DNA of 64,000 nt from contig NZ_CP073578.1 of assembly GCF_018199995.1 (NCBI RefSeq), positions 1,302,001 through 1,366,000 of the forward strand, given 5' to 3'. Under the pieces are notes generated by a model that did no database searches, was not told the origin of the DNA, and worked only from the letters and a program-made list of their open reading frames with translations. This stretch comes from Photobacterium sp. GJ3 (lineage in GTDB: Bacteria > Pseudomonadota > Gammaproteobacteria > Enterobacterales > Vibrionaceae). Position 1 is the stretch's first letter. Each line of letters opens with the position of its first letter. Position numbers and translations under genes: made by a program. This document shows, piece by piece, positions 8,402-18,975 of the stretch.

Positions 8402-9517
8402 ATGATTATTGGTGTACCGAAGGAAATTAAAGTTCATGAGTATCGCGTGGGTATGGTGCCAGCTTCTGTGAACGAAGCGGTTGCACATGGCCACACAGTT
8501 TATGTTGAAACTCAGGCGGGTGCCGGTATCGGTTTCAGCGATCAGGACTACATCGATGCAGGTGCGAAAATTCTGCCAACTGCAGCGGATGTGTTTGCAG
8601 AAGCTGAAATGATTGTGAAAGTGAAAGAGCCTCAGGCTGTTGAGCGTGCAATGCTGCGTGAAGGTCAGATTCTGTTTACATACCTGCACTTGGCACCGGA
8701 CCCAGAGCAAACGCATGACCTGGTGAACAGCAAGGCGGTGTGTATTGCTTATGAAACGGTCACCGATGATGCGGGTCGTCTGCCACTGCTGGCGCCAATG
8801 TCTGAAGTGGCTGGCCGTATGTCGATTCAGGCGGGCGCGTTTGCACTGGAAAAATCACGGGGTGGTAGCGGTATGCTGCTGGCAGGTGTTCCAGGTGTTG
8901 AACCAGCGAAAGTGGTCATCATCGGTGGCGGCGTCGTCGGTGCCAATGCAGCACAAATGGCTGTTGGCCTGCGTGCAAACGTCGTTGTACTGGATCGCAG
9001 CATTGATGTTCTGCGTAAGCTGGATGCTCAGTTTGAAGGCAAAGTTCAGTGCGTGTACTCAACGAAAGATGCGATTGAAAAGCACGTGCTGGAAGCGGAT
9101 CTGGTGATTGGCGGTGTTCTGGTTGCCGGTGCTGCTGCACCGAAGCTGGTGACGGCTGAAATGATCAAGAAGATGAAACCAGGCTCTGCCATTGTCGATG
9201 TTGCAATCGACCAGGGGGGCTGTGTCGAAACTTCTCACGCGACGACACACAGCGAGCCAACTTTCATCGTTGACGATGTTGTACACTACTGTGTGGCGAA
9301 CATGCCGGGTGCTGTTGCCCGTACATCAACGTTCGCACTGAACAACGTGACACTGCCATACATTCTGAAACTGGCAAACAAAGGCTACAAAGCGGCGCTG
9401 AAAGAAGACAAGCACCTGCTGAACGGTCTGAACGTTTATCGTGGCCAGATTACATGCCACGAAGTATCCACAGCGTTGGATCTGCCATTTGTTGATGCGG
9501 CTGAAGTACTGGCCTAA
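8402..9517 (+). CDS. ald: Alanine dehydrogenase
   Basis: A 371-residue NAD-dependent enzyme that interconverts L-alanine and pyruvate plus ammonia. The start '[18 protein letters not shown]' with the substrate Arg and 'VKVKEPQ' with the catalytic Lys are diagnostic. His in 'LFTYLHLA', the Rossmann motif '[14 protein letters not shown]' and '[15 protein letters not shown]' complete the active site. An upstream in-frame ATG at 8336 would add 22 residues absent from the family. The ATG at 8402 has ribosome site AGGA at 8391 and gives the usual length. It is monocistronic, closed by the terminator at 9543. Confidence 0.97.
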   Translation: MIIGVPKEIKVHEYRVGMVPASVNEAVAHGHTVYVETQAGAGIGFSDQDYIDAGAKILPTAADVFAEAEMIVKVKEPQAVERAMLREGQILFTYLHLAPDPEQTHDLVNSKAVCIAYETVTDDAGRLPLLAPMSEVAGRMSIQAGAFALEKSRGGSGMLLAGVPGVEPAKVVIIGGGVVGANAAQMAVGLRANVVVLDRSIDVLRKLDAQFEGKVQCVYSTKDAIEKHVLEADLVIGGVLVAGAAAPKLVTAEMIKKMKPGSAIVDVAIDQGGCVETSHATTHSEPTFIVDDVVHYCVANMPGAVARTSTFALNNVTLPYILKLANKGYKAALKEDKHLLNGLNVYRGQITCHEVSTALDLPFVDAAEVLA

Positions 9518-9542
9518 AAGCAACATCTCAAAAAGTATTGAT

Positions 9543-9571
9543 AAATCCCTGCCTCGGCGGGGATTTTTTAT
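9543..9571 (+). terminator. Rho-independent terminator of ald
   Basis: AAATCCCTGCC-TCG-GCGGGGATTT followed by a T-rich run, 25 bases after the ald stop codon. Confidence 0.9.
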
Positions 9572-9954
9572 TTTTATGACTCTTCGGCTCGGGTTGGTTT
9601 GGGTCACTTCGGAAAAGCGAAAGTGTGAGCATTTCATTGATGGACGTTATTGGGCCGCCAGTTCTTTCTATTTTCGTTCAGCGACGATCAGGTATTCATC
9701 ACGCGGCAGGGAGAAATGAATCCTATTGAGGGGCAGGGTCAGGAAACTCAGAGAGAAGGCAGAAGGAAATCATCCATACATAAAAAATTGCCGGTATGAC
9801 AACTGCGATTTATTTCAGAAACTAAGTCGGTTCTGTCTGAAGGTTTGGATAGTTTTGTCTGGGAATGAATTCATGGCAGGTAAAACAGAAACTGAAATTG
9901 AGATCACTGCATCAGAATTCGGGATGAAAGCAGGAATTGATATTTCTCTGACAA
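9572..9954. other. Intergenic stretch without a supported gene
   Basis: About 380 bases between two facing terminators. Short frames exist (for example 9726-9980, starting at TTG), but they lack a ribosome site and run into a terminator hairpin. Nothing else is visible. Confidence 0.5.
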
Positions 9955-9984
9955 AGAAAAAAGCCTTTATGCGAACATAAAGGC
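9955..9984 (-). terminator. Terminator for the L,D-transpeptidase gene
   Basis: Read on the minus strand, GCCTTTATG-TTCG-CATAAAGGC is a perfect 9-base stem with a stable TTCG tetraloop, followed by TTTTTTC. It lies 29 bases beyond the stop codon of the gene at 10014-10661. Confidence 0.9.
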
Positions 9985-10013
9985 AAAGATGAAAAGGAAG
10001 CAGATTGTTTGAA

Positions 10014-10661
10014 TTATGCTCGAGCGTAGATCACGCTGCCACCTTTAATCGTATCAATGATTTTTTTCGATAAATGCTTCGGTAAAGCAGGGCAGCCCCA
10101 ACTGCGGCCTAAATAGCCATGTCTGCGAATGAAATCTTCCGTTGCATAAGGCGCACCATGGACCACGATGTAGCGTCGACGCGCATTATCGTTCATCCCC
10201 TTGGTGAGTCCATCAAGACGAAGCGAGTAACCATTTCCACCGTAATACGTTGTATCGGTCAGAAATGTGCCCAAAGATGTCTGACGTGAATTAACGATGT
10301 TTGAGAAATGTTTTGCGGTTACCCCGCCACTGTTGACACCATGCGTGACATAGGTGTGAAAGAGAAGTCGGTTTGTTTTCAGATCGACCACAAAGAAACG
10401 TTTTTCAGTTGAAGGTTTACTGTAATCAATAATGGTCAGTAACTGTTTTTTACGGCCCTGCGCATTGTAATAAGCGTGATATCCATTTTTAAAGACATCG
10501 AAATCCAGCTTTCCTTTCAATCCAGCTTTCTCATACACATATTTTGCGACAAGATCTGTATTTTTTTGTGGTTGCTGAACCGTACTCTGAATAGTCGTTG
10601 CAGATGCAAATTGTGGTATATAACAAAAAATTAAAATAAAAAAGTAGATGGCTCGTTTCAT
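10014..10661 (-). CDS. Periplasmic L,D-transpeptidase catalytic-domain family protein
   Basis: A 215-residue secreted protein with a signal peptide (hydrophobic residues 5-20, likely cleavage after 'FASA'). It belongs to the murein L,D-transpeptidase catalytic-domain family (YkuD_2 type). The catalytic Cys190 sits in 'GRSWGCPALP' and His168 in 'IVVHGAPYA'. Conserved 'THGVNSGG' and 'SLGTFLT' are also present. Members likely act on peptidoglycan peptide cross-links in the periplasm. It is monocistronic, with its own terminator at 9955-9984. Confidence 0.85.
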   Translation of the reverse strand: MKRAIYFFILIFCYIPQFASATTIQSTVQQPQKNTDLVAKYVYEKAGLKGKLDFDVFKNGYHAYYNAQGRKKQLLTIIDYSKPSTEKRFFVVDLKTNRLLFHTYVTHGVNSGGVTAKHFSNIVNSRQTSLGTFLTDTTYYGGNGYSLRLDGLTKGMNDNARRRYIVVHGAPYATEDFIRRHGYLGRSWGCPALPKHLSKKIIDTIKGGSVIYARA

Positions 10662-11089
10662 TTCCCTGATAACACTCTTCTAATTGGTTTATGCCAAAGA
10701 CAAAGCGACTCTATCATAGGATTTGAATTTTTTAGCCCTCTCTTTATAAGGATTTTGTCAAATCGAGTTAAGTCAGGGTCCTGTTAAATTTCTCACTCTT
10801 GATTCATTTATTAATATAAAACAGCACATTAAAAAATGAACATTGTTTAATCAAAGTTTATTTTTGTCATTTGTTTTGACAGACGATTGTTTCAAAATCG
10901 GAAATCTGAATCAGCTAGCTGTCTGTTTTCAAAAATAAAAAAACAAGACACAGCAGAGAAATAATAAAATTTACTCTATCCGTTCTGTTTGTTCGATTTT
11001 TGAGCTTTATCTCGAATTTTTTTGCCTAGCTCGTTTGTCTGTGGGTTAAAAAACAAACAGGCTGTATGCAGTGTTCTCGCAGGCGATGA
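10662..11089. other. AT-rich intergenic region
   Basis: An AT-rich stretch holding the promoter region of the leftward L,D-transpeptidase gene. No gene, RNA or clear binding site was recognised. Confidence 0.4.
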
Positions 11090-11116
11090 CAAAAAAAGCG
11101 GGCAAAACTGCCCGCT
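11090..11116 (-). terminator. Terminator of the chitinase gene
   Basis: On the minus strand AGCGGGCA-GTTT-TGCCCGCT is followed by TTTTTTT. It lies 25 bases past the chitinase stop codon. Confidence 0.92.
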
Positions 11117-11141
11117 AAAGTTGACTCATCCTTTGAAAGGA

Positions 11142-13547
11142 TTAAATGGTACAAACCGTTTCCCAACTGCCATCGCTGCCAGGGACAGAGCTCGTCCACC
11201 ATTTGGCCTGATAGACAACGCCATTGTGGATAATTTTGTCACCGGTTGCTGCGTGGCTCGGATTACCTTGCCAGTCAGTTTGCGGCCAGTTTGGATAAGT
11301 ATTCAAACCCGTTGTTGAGCAGGTACCGCCATTGTCACCGCCGCCGTTGTCACCACCACCATTATTCAGGTCAGCCAGTGGCAAATCAGGTTGTTCGAAG
11401 GCGAGGGCATAGTCTGTGTTGTTGATACGAACGCTGTAGTTTGCCGGACCGGAAATGGGCAGGAAGTAATTCAGCGTCAGTTCAAAGCTTTCGTTATTCG
11501 CCAGCTGTTTCCAGCTTGGCAGGGTGAAAGCAACACGATGGAAATTACCGTCCAGACCGCCGATGTTATCGCCACGGGTATGGCCGGATGCGATGACCTG
11601 CAGGTTTGCACCTGATTGATCGCTCATGTTGTCCGGCGTTGAGGTTGGAATATCGAACTGGAACTCTGTGCCGCCTGGCAGTGCCTGACCTGTTTTATTG
11701 GTCAGGGTCATGGTTGGGTTCAACGGATAGTTCTGATCACCAACTTTAAAACCGGACACAGCAACGTCAACGTTGACGGCATGTGTTGGAATGGCGCCTT
11801 CAGCAAGGGTATTGCCGTAAGGTGTCGCATTCGCAAACTTATCGTAGATGGCTTTGGTCATGGTATTACCCATGTGATATTCACCGTTGCCAGTTTTACA
11901 AGCGTTTTCTGTTGGATCGACAGTCGTACGGTTGCCGCTGGCATCCAGGTTATAACAGCTATAGTCGCCCGCCAGTTCCCAGAACATGATCCCGCCTATA
12001 CCTTGATCGACGACGTAGTTCGCTTTGGTGTTGATAGACTCTTGATCCTCGGTAGACAGGAAGACTTTCTTCTCTGCATTCCATAGCCAAGGAGCAACAG
12101 AAACGCTGTCATAATGACGGGTGTAAGTACCGGTCAGTGCATCTTGCGGATCATTCACCGGATCCAGACCATAAGCGGCGGTATATGTCCCGTAAATACC
12201 GTTGGCCAGGTTCATTGCGTGCCACATTGGGTTCGAACCCGCGCCCATTTCATTGCCATTGGCATCTTTGTCGTGCCACATGTTGTCGATCCCAACCGCA
12301 CCGTAACCACACTTGCTGGTTCCTGCACCTGTACCGGCAGGGCAGTCGCTCTGGTTTGGCAGAGCAGCCAGACCCCAGAGGCCGTTGGTTCCGCCATTCA
12401 CGCCTTGCCAGCCACGCGTATAATACGGAACACCGATGTTAATTCGTCCGGCTGGCATGGAGCCGCGGAAGTAGTGGTAGGCCCAGTCGGTGTTCAGATA
12501 ACCGGTTTTTTTGTACTGTGCTGTGCCGTAAACGTTGCCCGCTTCAAGCTCTGCATCCAGGCCGCTGTCAAACAGGGAAGCATTGTGACCGACATAGTCA
12601 TTCCATGCCCCATGCAGGTCATAGGTCATGATGTTGACGTAATCGAGATACTTATTGATAGACATGGTTTCCATACCACGCAGCAGATAACCGGAAGACG
12701 GTGCTGCAATGGTCAGCATGTAGTGGTGTCCATCCTGCGCACTGGCTTGATCCAGCTTTTCACGCAACACTTTCATCAATTCATGGTAAGACTTCATCAA
12801 ATGGGGGCGCATGGCATCTGAGTATGCGAAGTCATCCGGATTTCCTGCACCTTGCATGCTGGTCGGATACTCGTAGTCGATATCCAGACCATCAAATTGA
12901 TATTGGCGCATCATTGCGACCGCAGAGTCAGCAAAGGTTTGGATTCCCTGATGATTGATGCTGCCGTCTGCATTGGTCGTCATGGTGTAGAAGCCACCAT
13001 CAGCAACACGGTTGCCGTTTTCGTCGAAATGGCCACCGGTTTCAGCCCAGCCACCAATTGAGATGAGTGTCTTCACACCGTGTTTTGCTTTTGCTGTTGC
13101 CAGTGCACCGAAGTGACCTTTAAATCCAAGCGCCGGATCGACTTCAACACCAGGCCACTCTTTCCCAACGGCAGGGTTATTGGGATCGTTCACGTTCCCG
13201 ATGTTCACTTTTCCGTCAGAACCGATACTGACAAAGGCGTAGTTAATGTGGGTCAGGTTTTCCCAGGGAATATCACTGACCAGATAGTTGTTCTGGTCGT
13301 CGCCACTGCTACGCCAGCTGGTGAAATAACCAATCACGCGTCGTGCATGATCGGCCCCCATTTTTTCACGGCCATCCTGATCATAAACCGTACAGTAAGG
13401 GACATTGACGCCCGGTGTTTGATACAGACCATCAGGCCGGCAGTTCGCCGCCGCCTGGGATTGAAAGCTTAATAAACACGCGGCACTCAGTGTGGCGAGC
13501 GTAAAGCCGCGCTTCGCATGCAGACAGTGCATTTTCAGGTTCAACAT
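11142..13547 (-). CDS. Secreted GH18 chitinase with chitin-binding tail
   Basis: An 801-residue extracellular chitinase. A signal peptide spans residues 1-33 ('[15 protein letters not shown]'). The GH18 catalytic domain covers about 68-560, with 'SIGGW' (163-167) and the DxxDxDxE motif 'DGLDIDYE' (219-226), Glu226 being the acid/base. A ChiC-type domain follows (about 605-735), then a Gly/Asp/Asn linker repeating 'GGGDNGG', then a C-terminal CBM5/12 chitin-binding domain with '[10 protein letters not shown]'. The frame is open for 34 more residues. The chosen ATG at 13547 follows AAAGGAACC and directly yields a signal peptide. The enzyme degrades insoluble chitin, typical of marine vibrios. 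It is monocistronic. Confidence 0.95.
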   Translation of the reverse strand: MLNLKMHCLHAKRGFTLATLSAACLLSFQSQAAANCRPDGLYQTPGVNVPYCTVYDQDGREKMGADHARRVIGYFTSWRSSGDDQNNYLVSDIPWENLTHINYAFVSIGSDGKVNIGNVNDPNNPAVGKEWPGVEVDPALGFKGHFGALATAKAKHGVKTLISIGGWAETGGHFDENGNRVADGGFYTMTTNADGSINHQGIQTFADSAVAMMRQYQFDGLDIDYEYPTSMQGAGNPDDFAYSDAMRPHLMKSYHELMKVLREKLDQASAQDGHHYMLTIAAPSSGYLLRGMETMSINKYLDYVNIMTYDLHGAWNDYVGHNASLFDSGLDAELEAGNVYGTAQYKKTGYLNTDWAYHYFRGSMPAGRINIGVPYYTRGWQGVNGGTNGLWGLAALPNQSDCPAGTGAGTSKCGYGAVGIDNMWHDKDANGNEMGAGSNPMWHAMNLANGIYGTYTAAYGLDPVNDPQDALTGTYTRHYDSVSVAPWLWNAEKKVFLSTEDQESINTKANYVVDQGIGGIMFWELAGDYSCYNLDASGNRTTVDPTENACKTGNGEYHMGNTMTKAIYDKFANATPYGNTLAEGAIPTHAVNVDVAVSGFKVGDQNYPLNPTMTLTNKTGQALPGGTEFQFDIPTSTPDNMSDQSGANLQVIASGHTRGDNIGGLDGNFHRVAFTLPSWKQLANNESFELTLNYFLPISGPANYSVRINNTDYALAFEQPDLPLADLNNGGGDNGGGDNGGTCSTTGLNTYPNWPQTDWQGNPSHAATGDKIIHNGVVYQAKWWTSSVPGSDGSWETVCTI

Positions 13548-13853
13548 CACTATGGTTCCTTTAAGAGAAAAACAAACAAACAAAATAAGTAACAAGCTTA
13601 AAATTAGCTGTGAAATAACTATAGGATTTTTGTGGCAGATACCGAGCATATTTATTCATTTATTAGCTAATGATCACAATAAAAAAGCACATTTCTGTAA
13701 CATTTATGATGTTATTTTGTGCAGGTAATCAAATCTCGCTTTAAATTTACAGGGTAAAAAATCAGGATCATCATGGCATTAGCGATACATTACAGATGAA
13801 CTATGTTAATTTTCAGGTTTACATTCATTTGACAATTGAGGACAGGATTCCGA
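13548..13853. promoter_or_regulatory. Divergent promoter region, chitinase and TauE/SafE exporter
   Basis: An AT-rich divergent region of 306 bases that must contain both promoters. No operator of known type was recognised. Confidence 0.5.
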
Positions 13854-14612
13854 ATGGACATCACCCTTTTCCATGCATCATTATTATTGTTCACGGGATT
13901 CATTGCAGGAATTATCAATACGTTAGCGGGTGGGGGATCTAACCTGACATTGCCTGCGCTGATGGTGATGGGGATGCCCGCTGAGGTCGCGAATGCGACC
14001 AACCGTTTAGGTGTTGTGTTACAGGCGATCACTGCAGTGTTTGGTTTTCGCCGTCACGGTAAACTGGATATGACGGACACCGGGCCCATTATGGTGCCAA
14101 CGATCATCGGTGGTTTGGTCGGGGCCGCGGCTGCTGCATATGCCCCTTCGTCCTGGATTAAACCTTTGTTGCTGGGCACCATGCTGGCGATGGCGTTGAT
14201 TATTCTGCTGAAACCAGCGGCAGTTGCGCCAGAGCCTGGCACCATTGCACGGAAAGTGGCAGACACACCCAGTTCCTGGTGGGGGTTGGGTCTAGCCGGA
14301 TTTTATGGCGGATTCGTTCAGGCGGGAGTCGGGTTCGTCTTACTGGCGGCTTTGGCTGGAACATTAAGGTACGATCTGGTTCGGGCCAATGCGCTGAAAA
14401 TGCTCTGTACGCTGATGTTCACTGTGGTTGCCCTGATCCTTTTTATATACGAGGGATTGGTGCTTTGGGTACCGGGACTTATTCTGGCTGCGGGCACCAT
14501 ATTCGGAACGCATCTGGCAGTTAAATTTGCGATTCAGGCCAGCGCAAAAACGCTGAAGTGGTTTTTGTTTTTAATGACCCTTTGTGGCTGTATCGCGGCA
14601 ATGATTCATTAA
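13854..14612 (+). CDS. TauE/SafE family membrane exporter
   Basis: A 252-residue inner-membrane protein with about eight hydrophobic segments. The family hallmark 'FIAGIINTLAGGGSNLTLPAL' and 'NATNRLGVVLQ' occur in the N-terminal half. A second copy of the pattern, 'GFYGGFVQAGVGFVLLAAL', occurs in the C-terminal half. Relatives export sulfite, sulfoacetate or other organosulfur anions. The substrate here is unknown. The ATG at 13854 is chosen over an upstream TTG because GAGGACAGGA precedes it. It is divergent from the chitinase gene. Confidence 0.85.
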   Translation: MDITLFHASLLLFTGFIAGIINTLAGGGSNLTLPALMVMGMPAEVANATNRLGVVLQAITAVFGFRRHGKLDMTDTGPIMVPTIIGGLVGAAAAAYAPSSWIKPLLLGTMLAMALIILLKPAAVAPEPGTIARKVADTPSSWWGLGLAGFYGGFVQAGVGFVLLAALAGTLRYDLVRANALKMLCTLMFTVVALILFIYEGLVLWVPGLILAAGTIFGTHLAVKFAIQASAKTLKWFLFLMTLCGCIAAMIH

Positions 14613-14735
14613 ATGCAAGGGATGATTTGTTAAATAAATGAACATCAAAACGGTGCCAAATTTATAAATAGCATGATTCGGCTCTTGCTGTTTTTATTAT
14701 TCAATTTGTCACACATTCATACATGTTCAAATCGG

Positions 14736-14786
14736 AAAAAGCCGGGATTAACCTTTGTTGAAGTAAGGTTAATCCCGGCTTTTTTC
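14736..14786 (+). terminator. Long-stem rho-independent terminator
   Basis: GCCGGGATTAACCTT (14741-14755) pairs perfectly with AAGGTTAATCCCGGC (14765-14779), flanked by an A run before and T6 after. It lies 125 bases past the exporter gene and insulates the cyo promoter. Confidence 0.92.
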
Positions 14787-15029
14787 TATTTTTGATTTTT
14801 TTTTAAGCATTATTTCAATTTGGGGATCTAAAGTTTCATTTTTAATGAGTGTTAACTCAGAAGCGAAAGTGGCAAACTATTTCAAGTGTAACAATTTGTA
14901 TGGGAGTGTAACCAAAGCAGCGATAGGTATGTCAACTGTTACAATTTGGTTAACCAGTGAGCGTTTATGAAGCGTAGCACTGATTAGTCAGGTCAGCACA
15001 TATTAGACATCAGCCCAATCCTGCGCATC

Positions 15030-15043
15030 TTGATTCAGATCAA
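15030..15043. promoter_or_regulatory. FNR-type box upstream of cyoA
   Basis: TTGATTCAGATCAA matches the FNR consensus TTGAT-N4-ATCAA at all ten conserved positions. It lies 77 bases before the cyoA start codon. In E. coli FNR and ArcA repress cyo when oxygen is absent, so anaerobic repression is the natural reading. Confidence 0.75.
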
Positions 15044-15120
15044 AAATAATAACTCATGTAGTCACTGATTTGCGCTTGCAGATTTGATGACAACTTTTGC
15101 CCGAAAAGCTGAGAGAGAAC

Positions 15121-16020
15121 ATGAAAACCTCAAGATATAAAAATATCTTGTCGGGTGGTTTTGTCTTTTTGACAAGCCTTTTCCTGTCAGGATGTCAATT
15201 TGCGGTGCTTGATCCGAAAGGACGGATTGGGGTCGCAGAAAAAGAATTGATAATCACATCGATGTTATTAATGTTGATTGTCGTGATTCCCGTGATTTTG
15301 ATGACGTTCTACTTTGCATTTAAGTACCGTGAATCAAATACCGGAGAAAAATATACGCCGGAGTGGGCTCACTCAACCAAGATCGAGCTGGTTGTGTGGA
15401 CAGTGCCAATTATTATTATTGCCATTCTGGGCACGATTACCTGGCGTTCAACGCATGCGCTTGATCCAAGACAGCCCATCATTTCTGATGTGGAACCGAT
15501 GAAGATCGAAGTGGTTTCACTTGATTGGAAATGGCTGTTTATTTATCCGGATCAGCACATTGCGACCATCAACGAAGTCGCATTTCCGACGGGTGTTCCG
15601 GTTGAATTCCACGTCACGTCGAACAGTGTGATGAATTCTTTCTTCATTCCTCAGTTGGGCAGCCAGATCTATGCCATGACAGGGATGTTGAACAAACTGA
15701 ACCTGATTGCGGATGAGTCCGGTATTTACGACGGTATTTCATCAGGTTACAGCGGTCATGGTTTCTCTGGCATGAAATTCAAAGCGCTGGCTTTGCCTGA
15801 CCAGGCAAGCTTTGACGAATGGGTTCAGAAAGTTCAGGGATCTGAGGAGCAACTGAAAACACTGAGCGACTTCCAAACCATCGCCAAGCCAAGCGAGAAC
15901 GTACCTGTCAGTTATTACTCACATGTACCTTCCGACATGCTGCTGACCATTCTGAATCAGTTTGAAGGTTCTCTGACGTGTACCATCACGCCGGAATTTT
16001 CTGCTGAGCAAACATTCTAG
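15121..16020 (+). CDS. cyoA: Cytochrome bo3 ubiquinol oxidase subunit II
   Basis: A 299-residue lipoprotein subunit of the proton-pumping quinol oxidase. A lipoprotein signal has lipobox 'LFLSGC', followed by two membrane helices (about 43-65 and 85-105) and a periplasmic cupredoxin-fold domain with '[15 protein letters not shown]' and '[19 protein letters not shown]'. As in quinol oxidases, the CuA ligands are absent. The ATG at 15121 follows GAGAGAGAAC, and an upstream TTG at 15097 adds only leader sequence. It is the first gene of cyoABCDE. Confidence 0.96.
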   Translation: MKTSRYKNILSGGFVFLTSLFLSGCQFAVLDPKGRIGVAEKELIITSMLLMLIVVIPVILMTFYFAFKYRESNTGEKYTPEWAHSTKIELVVWTVPIIIIAILGTITWRSTHALDPRQPIISDVEPMKIEVVSLDWKWLFIYPDQHIATINEVAFPTGVPVEFHVTSNSVMNSFFIPQLGSQIYAMTGMLNKLNLIADESGIYDGISSGYSGHGFSGMKFKALALPDQASFDEWVQKVQGSEEQLKTLSDFQTIAKPSENVPVSYYSHVPSDMLLTILNQFEGSLTCTITPEFSAEQTF

Positions 16021-16028
16021 GACATATT

Positions 16029-18056
16029 ATGTTTGGACGATTAACACTGGACGCCATTCCTTTCCATGAGCCGATCCTCATGGCGACGCTGGCGGTCGTA
16101 TTGCTGGGCGGTGCCGCCCTGGTAGGCGGCATTACCTATCTGGGTAAATGGCGCTACCTCTGGACAGAGTGGTTCACTACTGTCGATCACAAAAAAATTG
16201 GTGTGATGTACATCATCGTCGCGTTTGTGATGATGCTGCGTGGTTTTGCCGATGCCATCATGATGCGGAGCCAGCAAGTGCTGTCTGCCGCGGGTGAGAC
16301 TGGTTATCTGCCGCCACATCACTATGATCAGGTCTTTTCAGCACACGGCGTGATCATGATTTTCTTCATGGCGATGCCGTTTATCATCGGCCTGATGAAC
16401 ATCGTGATTCCACTGCAGATTGGTGCGCGTGACGTTGCTTTCCCATTCCTGAACTCCCTGAGCTTCTGGCTGTTCGTTGTGGGTGTGGTGCTGATCAACC
16501 TGTCTCTGTTCGTGGGCGAGTTCGCGCAAACGGGCTGGCTGGCTTATCCGCCTCTGTCTGGTAAAGAGTACAGTCCCGGAGTCGGGGTTGATTATTGGAT
16601 ATGGGCACTGCAGATCTCCGGGATTGGTACGACCTTATCCGGGGTGAACTTCTTCACCACCATCATGCGTCTGCGTACCCCGTCGATGCCGATGATGAAG
16701 ATGCCTGTGTTCACCTGGGCATCCCTGTGCGCGAACATTCTGATTATTATTTCGTTCCCAATCCTGACCGTCACCATTGCGCTGCTGACGCTGGATCGCT
16801 ATCTGGGCACCCACTTCTTCACCGTAGATATGGGGGGCGACATGATGATGTACGTCAACCTGATCTGGGCGTGGGGTCACCCGGAAGTTTACATTCTGGT
16901 GCTGCCTGTCTTTGGTGTGTTCTCTGAAGTGGTTGCGACCTTCTCGCGCAAGAAGCTGTTCGGTTACACCTCGCTGGTGTGGGCAACCGGGGTGATCACC
17001 TTCCTGGCCTTTATCGTGTGGCTGCACCACTTCTTTACGATGGGTGCGAGTGCGAATGTGAATGCCTTCTTTGGGATTGCCACCATGGTCATTTCGATTC
17101 CGACCGGGGTGAAGATCTTTAACTGGCTGTTCACCATGTACCGTGGCCGGATCAAATTCACCACACCAATGCTGTGGACCATCGGTTTTATGTTCACCTT
17201 CACCATTGGTGGCATGACCGGCGTACTGCTGGCGGTACCTGCAGCGAACTTTGTGCTGCATAACAGCTTGTTCCTGATTGCGCACTTCCATAACGTGATT
17301 ATCGGTGGTGTGGTCTTCGGATGCTTTGCAGGCTTTGCTTACTGGTTCCCGAAAGCGACAGGCTACAAACTGGATGAGAAATGGGGCGTTCGTGCCTTCT
17401 GGTTCTGGATCATCGGATTCTTCGTTGCCTTTATGCCGCTGTATGTGTTGGGCTTCATGGGAATGACCCGTCGTCTGAGCCAGCATATTGACCCGCAGTA
17501 CTTCCCGATGCTGGCTGTTGCAGCCTGCGGTGCGGTTCTGATTCTGTGCGGTATTCTGTGTCAGATCATGCAGCTGTATGTCACATTCCGTGACCGTGAA
17601 GCGCTGCGCGATGTTACCGGCGACCCTTGGGATGCACGTACGCTGGAGTGGGCGACTTCGTCTCCACCCCCGTTCTACAACTTTGCCAAACTGCCTGAAG
17701 GCAATGAGCTGGATGCATTCTGGTATCAGAAAGAGCGCGGTGAAACGAATCAACCTATTCAGTATACGCCGATTCACATGCCGAAAAACACAGGCGCAGG
17801 CGTCATTATCTCTGCTTATGCGCTGCTGTTTGGTTTCGGTCTGATCTGGTACATGTGGTGGCTGGTTGCTGTGGGTGTGGTTGGCATGATCGGGACTTGG
17901 ATCAAGCACAGTTTCAACGATGATGTGGACTATTACGTCACGGTTGAAGAAGTGAAAGCCATCGAAGAAGCTCATAAAGCACGTGTTGCGGGTGCAGCGC
18001 CGACACCAACTTCAAAAGACGACGAAGACGAGATGGAGGTCGACTATGCACACTAA
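16029..18056 (+). CDS. cyoB: Cytochrome bo3 ubiquinol oxidase subunit I
   Basis: A 675-residue heme-copper oxidase catalytic subunit with about 15 membrane helices that binds heme b, heme o3 and CuB. '[15 protein letters not shown]' carries the CuB His and its cross-linked Tyr. 'HHFFTMG' gives the two further CuB His residues. '[13 protein letters not shown]' carries the heme ligands. It reduces oxygen to water while pumping protons and oxidising ubiquinol. It follows cyoA after 8 bases, and its last 11 bases overlap cyoC. Confidence 0.98.
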   Translation: MFGRLTLDAIPFHEPILMATLAVVLLGGAALVGGITYLGKWRYLWTEWFTTVDHKKIGVMYIIVAFVMMLRGFADAIMMRSQQVLSAAGETGYLPPHHYDQVFSAHGVIMIFFMAMPFIIGLMNIVIPLQIGARDVAFPFLNSLSFWLFVVGVVLINLSLFVGEFAQTGWLAYPPLSGKEYSPGVGVDYWIWALQISGIGTTLSGVNFFTTIMRLRTPSMPMMKMPVFTWASLCANILIIISFPILTVTIALLTLDRYLGTHFFTVDMGGDMMMYVNLIWAWGHPEVYILVLPVFGVFSEVVATFSRKKLFGYTSLVWATGVITFLAFIVWLHHFFTMGASANVNAFFGIATMVISIPTGVKIFNWLFTMYRGRIKFTTPMLWTIGFMFTFTIGGMTGVLLAVPAANFVLHNSLFLIAHFHNVIIGGVVFGCFAGFAYWFPKATGYKLDEKWGVRAFWFWIIGFFVAFMPLYVLGFMGMTRRLSQHIDPQYFPMLAVAACGAVLILCGILCQIMQLYVTFRDREALRDVTGDPWDARTLEWATSSPPPFYNFAKLPEGNELDAFWYQKERGETNQPIQYTPIHMPKNTGAGVIISAYALLFGFGLIWYMWWLVAVGVVGMIGTWIKHSFNDDVDYYVTVEEVKAIEEAHKARVAGAAPTPTSKDDEDEMEVDYAH

Positions 18057-18651
18057 TGCGGTTGATCATCACGAGCACGACGAACACCATCACGATATCG
18101 GTGAAACCAAGCAGCTTGGCTTTTGGATTTACCTGATGAGTGACTGCATTCTGTTCGCAACGCTCTTTGCAACCTACGCCGTGTTGTGTGGCAACACGGC
18201 AGGTGGTCCGAGTGGTAAACACATTTTCGAACTGCCGTTTGTATTCACAGAAACCATGATGCTGCTGTTCAGTAGTATCACGTTCGGCTTCGGCATGATT
18301 GCGATGAAACGCAAAGATGTCGATGGCCTGAAACGCTGGATGTACGTCACCTTCTTGCTGGGCTTTGGCTTTCTGGCGATGGAAATTTATGAGTTCCATC
18401 ACCTGATTGCGGAAGGTTACGGCCCGGATCGCAGTGCGTTCCTGTCTGCCTTCTTCACGCTGGTCGGAACTCACGGTCTGCACGTCACTGCCGGGATGAT
18501 CTGGATGATTGTGTGCCTGATTCAACTCAATACTAAAGGGCTGAACGATGTCATGGAAACTCGTTTCCATTGCCTGAGTATGTTCTGGCACTTCCTGGAT
18601 ATTGTCTGGATCTGCGTATTCACCATCGTTTACCTGTTGGGAGTATTGTAA
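18046..18651 (+). CDS. cyoC: Cytochrome bo3 ubiquinol oxidase subunit III
   Basis: A 201-residue subunit with five membrane helices. The start is rich in His/Glu/Asp ('[17 protein letters not shown]'), then '[21 protein letters not shown]' as in CyoC. The ATG at 18046 has ribosome site GATGGAGGT and overlaps the end of cyoB by 11 bases in another frame. This suggests translational coupling. Longer open frame to the left lies inside cyoB and is rejected. Confidence 0.96.
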   Translation: MHTNAVDHHEHDEHHHDIGETKQLGFWIYLMSDCILFATLFATYAVLCGNTAGGPSGKHIFELPFVFTETMMLLFSSITFGFGMIAMKRKDVDGLKRWMYVTFLLGFGFLAMEIYEFHHLIAEGYGPDRSAFLSAFFTLVGTHGLHVTAGMIWMIVCLIQLNTKGLNDVMETRFHCLSMFWHFLDIVWICVFTIVYLLGVL

Positions 18652-18962
18652 TGGCGAAGCAAGAGCATCAAACCGGTTACGGTGATTACATCAAAGGGTT
18701 TATTGCGTCACTGATTCTGACCATCATCCCTTTTTACTTCGCAGCAACCAAAAGCCTGCCAACAACCGCAACGGTCGCCATTCTGCTGGTTTGCGCCGTG
18801 GTTCAGCTGGTGGTGCATTTGGTGTACTTCCTGCACATGGATCGCTCTGAGCAAGGATTGTGGAACTCCATGTCCTTTATTTTCACCGCGATTATCGTGC
18901 TGATTCTGATTGCCGGTTCCATCTGGATCATGGTGAATCTGCACGTGAACATGCTGCTGTAA
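18651..18962 (+). CDS. cyoD: Cytochrome bo3 ubiquinol oxidase subunit IV
   Basis: A 103-residue protein with three membrane helices, the assembly subunit of the bo3 oxidase. It starts in the TAATG overlap with the cyoC stop codon. 'LHMDRSEQGLWNSMSFIFTAII' is characteristic of the family. Confidence 0.94.
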   Translation: MAKQEHQTGYGDYIKGFIASLILTIIPFYFAATKSLPTTATVAILLVCAVVQLVVHLVYFLHMDRSEQGLWNSMSFIFTAIIVLILIAGSIWIMVNLHVNMLL

Positions 18963-18975
18963 ACCGGATGACGAT

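Larger units (their letters stand above)
14613..15120. promoter_or_regulatory. Upstream region of the cyo operon
   Basis: A 508-base gap with a strong terminator (14736-14786) in its first half and a perfect FNR-type box (15030-15043) 77 bases before cyoA. The remainder is AT-rich and should carry the cyo promoter. Confidence 0.6.

Noticed and set aside
9726..9980. 84-residue open frame after ald
   Set aside because: It starts at TTG with no ribosome site and ends inside a terminator hairpin.
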